64,000 bases of DNA from Lotus japonicus (taxonomy: Eukaryota > Streptophyta > Magnoliopsida > Fabales > Fabaceae). Positions 28,400 to 38,811 of the stretch are shown here, piece by piece. The position numbers and the translations under genes are program-made. Within the stretch, counting starts at the first letter, position 1. Each line of letters starts with the position of its first letter. The stretch covers positions 67,230,722 through 67,294,721 of the forward strand of contig NC_080045.1 in assembly GCF_012489685.1 (NCBI RefSeq). Reading direction: 5' to 3'. A model generated the notes under the pieces. It searched no databases, had not been told where the DNA came from, and saw nothing but the letters and a program-made list of their open reading frames with translations.

Positions 28400-29481
28400 A
28401 TGCCGACACTACCACCAGACATGGAGATGGAGATTTTGCTGAGGCTTCCTCCGAAGGTGGTGGTGAGATGCACCGCTGTGTGCAGGGGGTGGCTTTCTCT
28501 GATCAAGTCACCCTACTTCATCTCCCTCCACCAACAGCTGTCTCCCTCCTACCCCTTGATCCAACACCTGGACCGCACCACTGGTTTTCCTGCCATCCAC
28601 CACTCAGTCTGTCATGAGGACGGGTCCCTCACCCCATTTGGTTCCCTGCGCCTCCCTTCTTCTGATTTTTGAATTTTTGGAATATGCAACGGCCTGGTCG
28701 CCGCCACCGCCGCCGATAGAAGCAGCTTCAAGGTGGTGGTTTGCAACCCTGCCTTAGGCCTCCTCACCGGTCTCCCCAACCCCTCTTATCCCTCCTCCCC
28801 ATTGGAAGCTACTTCTCTTTCATTTGTCCATGATGAAAGAAGAGATGATTACAACATAATGCGATTGTGCTCATTGAAGAATACTGAGGTAGACATCTTT
28901 TCACTTTGTACTGATAGATGGGTCAAGAAAGCTGATGTTGATTGCACCCTTTACTACAAGGGTGACTATTCCCCTAAGTGTTTGGTGGAGGGTTTTGTTC
29001 ATTGGATTGCTATTAGGGATTTTGAACCTTTTTTACAGGCCTTCAATTTTACCACTGAAGAATTTTCTGAATGTTTGCTTCCAGTTCCATCTCATGAGTG
29101 TGGGGGAAATAAGGGCATTATGGTGGCTCAAAACAGGGATGGTTCTACACTGATAAGGATAGGTCATACACTTATGAAGTATGGCTAATGAAGGTTTACA
29201 GAGAAAGTTGGACTAGAATATTCACCTTCACTGAGACTACTGCTTTCCTGACAAAAAGTATTGCTCTACCCCTTCTTCCTTTGTGTGTTAGAAAGGGGGG
29301 AAAGGTGCTGCTGCTGAGGAGTGATCTTAGCAAAGATTCACTCTTTACCCTGGATTTGGTTAATGGGAGTGTAATAAACCATGGCTTTGGTGCTGAATCT
29401 TTCACTTGGTATCTGTACGCGGGTGAGTATACGGAGACACTAGCATTGCTGGACAGAACGAATGATATGGCACTTTATTGA
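28400..29481 (+). pseudogene. F-box protein pseudogene, with FBA unit 1
   Basis: An F-box begins at ATG 28400: MPTLPPDMEMEILLRLPPKV, then CTAVCRGWLSLIKSPYF, the usual N-terminal F-box of SCF ubiquitin-ligase substrate receptors. The frame continues to residue 90, where TGA at 28670-28672 stops it. Reading on in the same frame gives the F-box-associated region (GICNGLVAA, VVCNPALGLLTGLP, FVHWIAIRD). A 10-bp deletion near 29141, compared with the other units, then shifts the frame; the C-terminal part (KVYRESWTRIFTF, SKDSLFTLDLVNG) resumes at 29188. With two lesions this copy is probably dead. It is the only unit with a complete F-box attached. Confidence 0.85.
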
Positions 29482-29532
29482 TGAAAGGTACATCTTTGAA
29501 GTAATTCATTGTTTTCCATGTCATTACTTTGG

Positions 29533-30387
29533 AATATGCAACGGCCTGGTCGCCGCTGCCGATGGAAGCAGCTTCAAGGTAGTGGTTTGCAACCCTGCCT
29601 TAGGCCTCTTCACCGGTCTCCCCAGCCCCTCTTATCCCTTCTCCCCATTGGAAGCTATTTCTCTTGCATTTGGCCATGATGAAAGAAGAGATGATTACAA
29701 GATAGTGCGGTTGTGCTCATAGAAGAATACTGAGGTAGACATCTTTTCACTTTGTACTGATATATGGGTCAAGAAAGTTGATGTTGATTGCACCCTTTAC
29801 TACAAGGGTAACTATTCCCCTCAGTGTTTGGTGGAGGGTTTTGTTCATTGGATTGCTATTAGGGATTCTGAAGCTTTTTTGCTGGCCTTCAATTTTATCA
29901 CTGAAGAATTTTCTGAATGTTTGCTTCCAGTTCCATCTCATGAGTGTGGGGGAAATAAGGGCATTATGGTGGCTCAAAACAGGGATGGTCTCACTATCTT
30001 CTACACTGATAAGGATTGGCCATATACTTATGAAGTATGGCTAATGAAGGTTTACAGAGAAAGTTGGACTAGAATATTCACCTTCACTGAGACTACAACT
30101 TTCCTGACAGAAAGTATTGCTCTACCCCTTCTTCCTTTGTGTGTTAGAAAGAGGGGAAAGGTGTTGCTGCTGAGGACTGATCTTAGCAAAGATTCACTCT
30201 TTACCCTGGATTTGGTTAATGGGACTGTAATAAACCATGACTTTGGTGGTGAATCTTTCACTTGGTATCTGTATGCGGGTGAGTATACAAAGACACTAGC
30301 ATTGCTGGACAGAGCGGATGATATGACACTTTTTTGATGAAAGGTGCATCTTTGAAGTAATTCATTGTTTCCATGTCATTACTTTGG
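29533..30387 (+). pseudogene. F-box-associated unit 2
   Basis: The frame is open from about 29462 to 30337 except for one TAG at 29720-29722 (TTG to TAG after VRLCS). It encodes the full associated domain, ending DDMTLF and stop, but has no F-box upstream. Confidence 0.8.
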
Positions 30388-31249
30388 AATATGCAACGGC
30401 CCGGTCACCGCCGCCGCCGCCGATGGAAGCAACTTCAAGGTGGTGGTTTGCAACCCTGCCTTAGGCCTCCTCACCGGTGTCCCCAGCCCCTCTTATCCCT
30501 CCTCCCCATTGGAAGCTATTTATCTTGCATTTGGCCATGATGAAAGAAGAGATGATTACAAGATAGTGCGATTGTGCTCATTGAAGAATACTAAGGTAGA
30601 CATCTTTTCACTTTGTAATGATAGATGACTCAAGAAAGCTGGTGTCGATTTCACCCTTTACTACAAGGGTGACTATTCCCCTCAGTGTTTGGTGGAGTGT
30701 TTTGTTCATTGGATTGCTATTAGGGATTCTGAACCTTTTTTGCTGGCCTTCAATTATACCACTGAAGAATTTTCTGAGTGTTTGTTTCGAGTTCCATCTC
30801 ATGAGTGTGGGGGAAATAAGGGCATTATGGTGGCTCAAAACAGTGATGGTCTCACTGTCTTCTACACTGATAAGGATTGGCCATACACCTATGAAGTATG
30901 GCTAATGAAGGTTTACATGGAAAGTTGGACTAGAAAATTCACCTTCCCTGAGACTACTGCTTTCCTGACAAAAAGTATTGCTCTACCCCTTCTTCCTTTG
31001 TGTGTTAGAAAGGGGGGAAAGGTGCTGCTGCTGAGGATTGATCTTAGCAAAGATGCACTCTTTACCCTGGATTTGGTTAATGGGACTGTAATAAACCATG
31101 GCTTTGGTGGTGAATCTTTCACTTGGTATCTGTACGCCGGTGAGTATACGAAGACACTAGCATTGCTGGACAAAGCGATTGATATGGCACTTTATTGATG
31201 AAAGGTACATCTTTGAAGTAATTCATTGTTTTCCATGTCATTACTTTGG
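30388..31249 (+). pseudogene. F-box-associated unit 3
   Basis: Open from 30365 to 31198 except for TGA at 30626-30628, replacing the Trp codon after CNDR. It shares this stop position and a GTCGATTTC variant with unit 7, suggesting common descent of those two units. Confidence 0.8.
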
Positions 31250-32110
31250 AATGTGCAACGGCCTGGTCGCCGCCGCCGCCGCCGATGGAAGCAGCTTCAA
31301 GGTGGTGGATTGCAACCCTGCCTTAGGCCTCCTCACCGGTCTCCCCAGCCCCTCTTATCCCTCCTCCTCATTGGAAGCTATTTCTCTTGCATTTGGCCAT
31401 GATGAAAGAAGAGATGATTACAAGATAGTGCGGTTGGGCTCATTGAAGAATACTGAGGTAGACATCTTTTCACTTTGTACTGATATATTGGTCAAGAAAG
31501 CTGATGTTGATTGCACCCTTTACTACAAGGGTGACTATTCCCCTCAATGTTTGGTGGAGTGTTTTGTTCATTGGATTGCTATTAGGGATTCTGAACCTTT
31601 TTTCTGGCCTTCAATTTTACCACTGAAGAATTTTCTGAGTGTTTGCTTCCAGTTCCATCTCATGAGTGTGGGGGAAATAAGGGCATTATGGTGGCTCAAA
31701 GCATGGATGGTCTCACTGTCTTCTACACTGATAAGGATTGGCCATACACCTATGAAGTATGGCTAATGAAGGTTTACAGAGAAAGTTGGACTAGAATATT
31801 CACCTTCACTGAGACTACTGCTTTCCTGACAAAAAGTATTGCTCTACCCCTTCTTCCTTTGTGTGTTAGAAAGGGGGGAAAGGTGCTGCTGCTGAGGATT
31901 GACCTTAGCAAAGATTCACTCTTTACCCTGGATTTGGTTAATGGGACTGTAATAAACCATGGCTTTGGTGGTGAATCTTTCACTTGGTATCTGTACGCGG
32001 GTGAGTATACGGAGACACTAGCATTGCTGGACAGAGCAGATGATATGCCACTTTATTGATGAAAGGTACATCTTTGAAGTAATTCATTGTTTTCCATGTC
32101 ATTACTTTGG
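31250..32110 (+). pseudogene. F-box-associated unit 4
   Basis: No nonsense codon, but a one-base deletion at about 31602 (TTTTTTCTGG instead of TTTTTTGCTGG) shifts the frame after IRDSEPFF. The upstream frame ends at 31766; the true frame resumes and ends at 32059. The deletion is shared with units 5 and 6. Confidence 0.85.
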
Positions 32111-32971
32111 AATGTGCAACGGCCTGGTCGTCGTCGCCGCCGCCGATGGAAGCAGCTTCAAGGTGGTGGTTTGCAACCCTGCCTTAGGCCTCCTCACCGG
32201 TCTCCCCAGCCCCTCTTATCCCTCCTCCTCATTGGAAGCTATTTCTCTTGCATTTGGCCATGATGAAAGAAGAGATGATTACAAGATAGTGCGGTTGTGC
32301 TTATTGAAGAATACTGAGGTAGACATCTTTTCACTTTGTACTGATAGATTGGTCAAGAAAGCTGATGTTGATTGCACCCTTTACTACAAGGGTGACTATT
32401 CCCCTCAATGTTTGGTGGATTGTTTTGTTCATTGGATTGCTATTAGGGATTCTGAACCTTTTTTCTGGCCTTCAATTTTACCATTGAAGAATTTTCTGAG
32501 TGTTTGCTTCCAGTTCCATCTCATAAGTGTGGGGGAAATAAGGGCATTATGGTGGCTCAAAGCATGGATGGTTTCACTGTCTTCTACACTGATAAGGATT
32601 GGCCATACACCTATGAAGTATGGCTAATGAAGGTTTACAGAGAAAGTTGGACTAGAATATTCACTTTCACTGAGACTACTGCTTTCCTGACAAAAAGTAT
32701 TGCTCTACCCCTTCTTCCTTTGTGTGTTAGAAAGGGGGGAAAGGTGCTGCTGCTGAGGATTGATCTTAGCAAAGATTCACTCTTTACCCTGGATTTGGTT
32801 AATGGGACTGTAATAAACCATGGCTTTGGTGGTGAATCTTTCACTTGGTATCTGTACGCCGGTGAGTATACGAAGACACAAGCATTGCTGGACAAAGCGA
32901 ATGATATGACACTTTATTGATGAAAGGTACATCTTTGAAGTAATTCATTGTTTTCCATGTCATTACTTTGG
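32111..32971 (+). pseudogene. F-box-associated unit 5
   Basis: Nearly identical to unit 4 by eye, with the same one-base deletion (about 32463). The upstream frame runs 32040-32627 and the C-terminal frame 32504-32920. Confidence 0.85.
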
Positions 32972-33825
32972 AATGTGCAACGGCCTGGTCGCCGCCGCCG
33001 ATGGAAGCAGCTTCAAGGTGGTGGTTTGCAACCCTGCCTTAGGCCTCCTCACCGGTCTCCCCAGCCCCTCTTATCCCTCCTCCTCATTGGAAGCTATTTC
33101 TCTTGCATTTGGCCATGATGAAAGAAGAGATGATTACAAGATAGTGCGGTTGGGCTCATTGAAGAATACTGAGGTAGACATCTTTTCACTTTGTACTGAT
33201 AGATTGGTCAAGAAAGCTGATGTTGATTGCACCCTTTACTACAAGGGTGACTATTCCCCTCAATGTTTGGTGGAGTGTTTTGTTCATTGGATTGCTATTA
33301 GGGATTCTGAACCTTTTTTCTGGCCTTCAATTTTACCACTGAAGAATTTTCTGAGTGTTTGCTTCCAGTTCCATCTCATGAGTGTGGGGGAAATAAGGGC
33401 ATTATGGTGGCTCAAAGCATGGATGGTCTCACTGTCTTCTACACTGATAAGGATTGGCCATACACCTATGAAGTATGGCTAATGAAGGTTTACAGAGAAA
33501 GGTTGACTAGAATATTCACCTTCACTGAGACTACTGCTTTCCTGACAAAAAGTATTGCTCTACCCCTTCTTCCTTTGTGTGTTAGAAAGGGGGGAAAGGT
33601 GCTGCTGCTGAGGATTGACCTTAGCAAAGATTCACTCTTTACCCTGGATTTGGTTAATGAGACTGTAATAAACCATGGCTTTGGGGGTGAATCTTTCACT
33701 TGGTATTTGTACGCGGGTGAGTATACGGAGACACTAGCATTGCTGGACAGAGCGGATGATATGGCACTTTTTTGTTGAAAGGTACATCTTTGAAGTAATT
33801 CATTGTTTCCATGTCTTTACTTTGG
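32972..33825 (+). pseudogene. F-box-associated unit 6
   Basis: Same one-base deletion as units 4 and 5 (about 33318), and two fewer GCC triplets near the start. The frames are 32973-33482 and 33359-33778. Confidence 0.85.
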
Positions 33826-34687
33826 AATATGCAACGGCCTGGTCGCCGCCGCCGCCGCCTATGGAAGCAGCTTCAAGGTGGTGGTTTGCATCCCTGCCTT
33901 AGGCCTCCACACCGGTCTCCCCAACCCCTCTTATCCCTCCTCTCCATTGGAAGCTATTTCTCTTGCATTTGACCATAATGAAAGAAGAGATGATTACAAG
34001 ATAGTGCGGTTGTGCTCATTGAAGAATACTGAGGTAGACATCTTTTCACTTTGTACTGATAGATGAGTCAAGAAAGTTGATGTCGATTTCACCCTTTACT
34101 ACAAGGGTGACTATTCCCCTCAGTGTTTGGTGGAGGGTTTTGTTCATTGGATTGCTATTAGGGATTCTAAAGCTTTTTTTCTGGCCTTCAATTTTACCAC
34201 TGAAGAATTTTCTGAGTGTTTGCTTCCAGTTCCATCTCATGAGTGTGGGGGAAATAAGGGCATTATGGTGGCTCAAAACATGGATGGTCTCACTGTCTTC
34301 TACATTAATAAGGATTGGCCATATACCTATGAAGTATGGCTAATGAAGGTTTACAAAGAAAGTTGGACTAGAATATTCACCTTCACTGAGACTACAGCTT
34401 TCCTGACAAAAAGTATTGCTCTACCCCTTCTTCCTTTGTGTGTTAGAAAGGGGGGAAATGTGCTGCTGCTGAGGAGTGATCTTAGCAAAGATTCACTCTT
34501 TACCCTGGACTTGGTTAATGGGACTGTAATAAACCATGGCTTCGATGGTGAATCTTTCACTTGGTATCTGTACGCGGGTGAGTATACGGAGACACTAGCA
34601 TTGCTGGACAGAGCGGATGATATGGCACTGTATTGTTGAAAGGTACATCTTTGAAGCAATTCATTGTTTTCCATGTCATTACTTTGG
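33826..34687 (+). pseudogene. F-box-associated unit 7
   Basis: TGA at 34064-34066 replaces the Trp codon, as in unit 3. The frame after it (34127-34639) is open to the end of the domain. The site of the deletion in units 4-6 here reads CTTTTTTTCTGG and stays in frame. Confidence 0.8.
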
Positions 34688-35540
34688 AATATGCAACGGC
34701 CTGGTCGCCGCCGCCGCTGCCGATGGAAGCAGCTTCAAGGTGGTGGTTAGCAACCCTGCCTTAGGCCTCCTTACTGGTCTCCCCAGCCCCTCTTATCCCT
34801 CCTCCCCATTGTAAGCTATTTCTCTTGCATTTGGCCATGATGAAAGAAGAGATGATTACAAGATAGTGCGGTTGTGCTCATTGAAGAATACTGAGGTAGA
34901 CATCTTTTCACTTTGTACTGATAGATGGGTCAAGAAAGCTGATGTTGATTGCACCATTTACTATAAGGGTTATTATTCCCCTCAGTGTTTGATGGAGGGT
35001 TTTGTTCATTGGATTGCTATTAGGGATTCTGAACCTTTTTTGCTGGCTTTCAATTTTACCACTGAAGAATTTTCTGAGTGTATGCTTTCAGTTCCATCTC
35101 ATGAATGTGGGGGAAATAAGGGCATTATGGTGGCTCAAAATAGTGATGGTCTCACTGTCTTCTACACTGATTAGGATTGGCCATACACCTATGAAGTATG
35201 GCTAATGAAGGTTTACAGAGAAAGTTGGACTAGAATATTCACCTTCACTGAGACTACACCTTTCCTGAAAAAAAGTATTGCTCTTCCCCTTTTCCCTTTG
35301 TGTGTTAGAAATGGGGGAAATGTGCAGCTGCTGAGGAGTGATCTTAGCAAAGATTCACTCTTTACCCTGGATTTGGTTAATGGGACTGTAATAAACCATG
35401 ACTTTGGTTGTGAATCTTTCACTTGGTATCTGTACGCGGGTGAGTATACGGAGACACTAGCATTGCTGGATAGAGCGGATGATATGGCACTTTATTGATG
35501 AAAGGTACATCTTTGAAGTAATTCAATGTTTCCATGTCAT
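34688..35540 (+). pseudogene. F-box-associated unit 8
   Basis: Two nonsense codons: TAA at 34812-34814 (Glu codon) and TAG at 35172-35174 (Lys codon), with all three open pieces in one frame (34617, 34866, 35205). The unit ends in the normal DDMALY and stop, then breaks off into the duplicated 5' flank. Confidence 0.85.
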
Positions 35541-36370
35541 TATTGATGAAACGCGTGATGTCTCGAGGATTGAAGAGACATTAGAACTATACTGGCTTTT
35601 ATAAGAGTAAACTTAATTTATAAAATATTTTAACTTCCTTCTCCAAATTCACTTTCTCTCATTCTTTTTTTCTCTTTCTCCCTTCGAAACTCTCTTTGTT
35701 CCTTTTTTTTATTTATTCTTCCTTTGAGGTAACTTCACCTTTGACAAGGACCTAAATTAAATCAGGTAATTTCTCAAATAATATCGACTGAGTTCAAACA
35801 TTATTGTAGAAGGAGACTATTTTCAAACTCAATGTATTATACAGGAACCAAAACTTTATTTAACCCTATTTTATTATCAAAGGGCAGTGTACATACATTT
35901 TTTTACCTAAAGCGAAAATGTTCAAGTTAATTTCTTTTAACGAAAAAATCTTAAAGAAACTTAATGCATCTATTAAACCAAATAAGTCAATTAAAAAATT
36001 CACTTTCCTTCTTCTTTATTTTCATTTCCTCATACTTTTCTTTCCTCTCATTTCTTTCCAAACCAAACATAGCCAGCCTAGAGTACTAAATCAAACTTTT
36101 ATTTTCTTCCCCTCTCTCAAACCAAACAACTTAAAAAATTATCTCTCTTTCCACTCTCTTTCTTTCCTTTCTCTTGCTTTCTCTCACTCTCTTTCCTCTT
36201 ATTTTTCCTTCTGCAACCAAACACAACCTAAATCACTAAAATCAAACACACAATGTGAGTGTCAGTAGAGTAGAGTAGATTTAAATGTCAACTTATGTTT
36301 TAAATATGTAAGTAGTTTGAATTAACATTCCAACGATAGTAAATTCATTTTCATTTTCTTGTTTTCACTT
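35541..36370. repeat. Third copy (C) of the F-box 5' flank
   Basis: ACGCGTGATGTCTCGAGGATTG at the start, and the CT-rich stretch 36000-36210, match 27121-28330 in copy B and 21640-22395 in copy A. Copy C lacks the 27.6-27.9 kb insert. It leads directly into a truncated F-box start, so flank and gene were duplicated together. Confidence 0.85.
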
Positions 36371-36443
36371 CTGACTTTCGTGATTGTTTCTGTGGAGCCC
36401 ACCGCACCGCCGCCCATTTCGCCCAATCTATTTCTTCCACAAA

Positions 36444-36765
36444 ATGCCGACACTACCACTGGACTTGGAGATGAAGATTTTGCGGAGGCTCCCTCCGAAG
36501 GTCGTGGTGAGTGGCCCCTTCTTTTTGTAGGCCCAGGGTGTGCTCATTGAACAATACTGAGGTAGACATCTTTTCACTTTCTACCGACAGATAGGTCAAG
36601 AAAGCTGATGTTGATTGCACCATTTGCTACAAGGGTGATTATTCCCTCACAACTTGGTGGAGGGTTTTGTTCATTGGATTGCTATTAGGGATTCTAAACC
36701 TTTTTTTGCTGGCCTTCAATTTTACTACTGAAGAATTTTTTGAGTGTTTGCTTCCAGTTTCAGCA
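36444..36765 (+). pseudogene. Truncated second F-box pseudogene
   Basis: ATG 36444 opens MPTLPLDLEMKILRRLPPKV, the start of the same F-box. After about 22 codons the sequence jumps, via a ~30-bp unrelated stretch, to the middle of the F-box-associated region (GTGCTCATTGAACAATACTG onward, 36540). A TAG replaces the Trp codon near 36592 and the frame is broken near 36650. The similarity ends near 36765 after TGTTTGCTTCCAGTT. This is a large internal deletion product. Confidence 0.8.
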
Positions 36766-36769
36766 TGAA

Positions 36770-37189
36770 TAATTGTTCGTTCACACCTCAAAGATGAGGT
36801 GAAAAGAGGTGGATTGGAGAGATATAAAGAAAAGAAAAAGTAAAAGAGAGAAAATATAAGATGTGACAGATGATAAGTAGAGAGATAACACTCACTTACC
36901 TATCGAGTTTGTAACCTTGATGGAAGCTTGTGGGGTGGGTTTTTATTTGGCTTTGTCATGTTGGTTGCATGGTTTTATGGTCTTGGTTTCATGTGTTTGT
37001 TGTGTTGTAAATCTTTGACCATGTTATTTGCATGGTTTTGAACTTCTAGATTAGTGTTTTTTTCTTTCTTTTTTCTCTCAGTATTTGAGTTTGGTACCCC
37101 TTGTGCTATTATGATTCACTTCATGTTTGACGTTGATCATCCTCAGCCTCCTTCTACATTCCATGCTTATGTTGTCTTGATTGAAACAT
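36770..37189. other. Unassigned AT-rich intergenic DNA
   Basis: No gene recognised. A purine-rich stretch at 36800-36880 and repeated TGCATGGTTTT words near 36969 and 37030 are the only visible structure. Confidence 0.4.
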
Positions 37190-37330
37190 ATCAGGGATTT
37201 GCTTCACATGCAGTGTGAGTATGATGTTCATTTACTCCACACTCTTCGTTAGAGTAATGCGTGCGTGGATCATTTAGCAAAAACAAGTGCTCAACATGCG
37301 ACTAGTTTACTCCTAGTCCCGTTTGTCAAG
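37190..37330 (+). pseudogene. RNase H-like LINE remnant
   Basis: The plus strand reads HLLHTLR, stop, then SNACVDHLAKTSAQHATSL. This resembles the REsNacaDhLAK segment that ends plant LINE RNase H domains, with a stop in place of Glu. It lies just upstream of, and is separate from, the large LINE. Confidence 0.45.
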
Positions 37331-37443
37331 CCCAATACAAAAAAAATAGTGCTAAGCCAAATACCAATCTAGAAGCAAAAATAAAACCAAAAAATCTAAA
37401 AATTCTTGTCATCTTCAGAAACTGGAAGATTAACAAAACCTAC

Positions 37444-38653
37444 TGAAGGTATGAAAAACGGTAGAAAGGGGGGGGGGTTTGAATAACGTTTTCAGTATAA
37501 AACTTCCACCTTAAAGATTTTGACAAATCTTTCGAGAACTTAAGTGCTAAAGATAAGAGATAGAAAAGCACACAAGGATTTTATCCTGGTTCACTTGATA
37601 AATCACTCAAGCTACTCCAGTCCACCCGTTAAGGTGATTTCTTCCTTCTTAGAATGAAGGCAATCCACTAATCAGGTAAGAGTTACAACTGCACTTGAAA
37701 CCTACAAGTGACTAACAATTACACTGACTTAGCTCACACTAAGATTCACTCTCTTAGTTTTCTCTAGGATCCGATCAGCCTTGATCTCCTAAAGGAACTA
37801 AACAAACTGTTTATCAAAGAATTGTTTACAAGAGATTTGCTTCTAAAAAGCTAATAGTAAACTCAATGAATTTCAGATGAAAGAAAGCTTAGAAGAATTT
37901 AAGTTTGTCTTGCGCGTATGTGAATGCTTCTAGCCACTTCTTTCAGTCTTCAGCCTCTTTATATACTCCAAGGATTAGGGTTGAGCGTCGCATGGAAAAT
38001 GCTACCGTTGGAGGGCAGTTCTGGAAAATCCAGCTTCTGCTGTGTCTGAGACTGTTAGGTAGGTCGTCAGGAAGGTACAGTTGCTTTTGTACTTGGATAG
38101 CGACTTGACCTTTAAACCTAGGAGACTTCTGATCAGGGGAATGCTTCATATTGGAACTTGTGAAGCCGGTTGATCAGAGTCAGAGGGAAAGCCCAGATCC
38201 TCTGACCATTGTTTCTTCTGATTCTGAACTCAGAGGGAAGAACATGGTCTTCAGAGTATCTTGCTTCTGGACAACAGAATTTCACTAATCAGCTTCTAGA
38301 TCTTTAGAGTCTTCTACACCATCAGAATATCTGAGCCTTCAGTGTTTCTTGGTTATCAGACTTTCTGGATCTTCAGAACTTCTAGTGACTGAGTCCACAT
38401 CAGAGTTTGTATAACTTCAGAACTTCTGAAGCTTTTCCACTGTTCATACTGAACATGGTGAATGCGAAAGCGTTGCTTGGGTTGCTCTTTATACACAGTG
38501 CTTCTGATTTGTGTGAGATTGAGTTGAGGTCAGAGCCTGTAAATAGCACACTCAGAAAAACACGTTAGAGTACCACAATTGTTCATATCAAAAGGTTAAC
38601 TTGTAATCATCAAAACATAGAGTTGTACTACTAGATCAAAACTTGATCTTACA
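37444..38653 (+). mobile_element. Solo LTR nested in the LINE 5' UTR
   Basis: A 1,210-bp segment starts TGAAGGTATG and ends GATCTTACA. It is flanked by the 5-bp duplication CCTAC (37439-37443 and 38654-38658). It contains ATTTTATCCTGGTTCAC and ACTCCAGTCCACCCG, motifs typical of long LTRs of SIRE/Maximus-type Copia elements. No internal region remains. Strand is inferred from the position of these motifs near the 5' end and is tentative. Confidence 0.87.
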
Positions 38654-38811
38654 CCTACACTACCAAATTCTCCTCTCATGTAGGAGCTTCTTCTCTTCTG
38701 AGTAAGAGTGTCTGTCTTCTCTCCGATGCTATCCCTGGAGTGCTCCTTGCTACTGTGTGTAGATCCCTTAAATAACTCTCTCCCTCCCTAGCCTTAACCA
38801 GCTCTCCAGTC

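Larger units (their letters stand above)
28681..35540 (+). repeat. Tandem array of eight ~862-bp F-box-associated units
   Basis: Units start at AATRTGCAACGGCC: 28681, 29533, 30388, 31250, 32111, 32972, 33826 and 34688. Spacings are 852, 855, 862, 861, 861, 854 and 862 bp. Departures from 862 are explained by a 10-bp deletion (unit 1), fewer GCC triplets (units 2 and 6), and single-base losses (units 2, 4, 5, 6). Each unit holds the F-box-associated part of the protein and the same ~70-bp linker (GAAAGGTACATCTTTGAAG). No unit except the first has an F-box. Each carries at least one disabling lesion. Confidence 0.93.

Noticed and set aside
29421..34590. GGTGAGTAT near the end of each F-box-associated unit as a splice donor
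   Set aside because: It falls inside the conserved coding words YAGEYTETL, and no suitable acceptor pairing restores a longer frame.
28681..35540. CRISPR-like or minisatellite interpretation of the regular array
   Set aside because: Units are 862 bp, coding-derived and contiguous without spacers, and the host is a plant nucleus.
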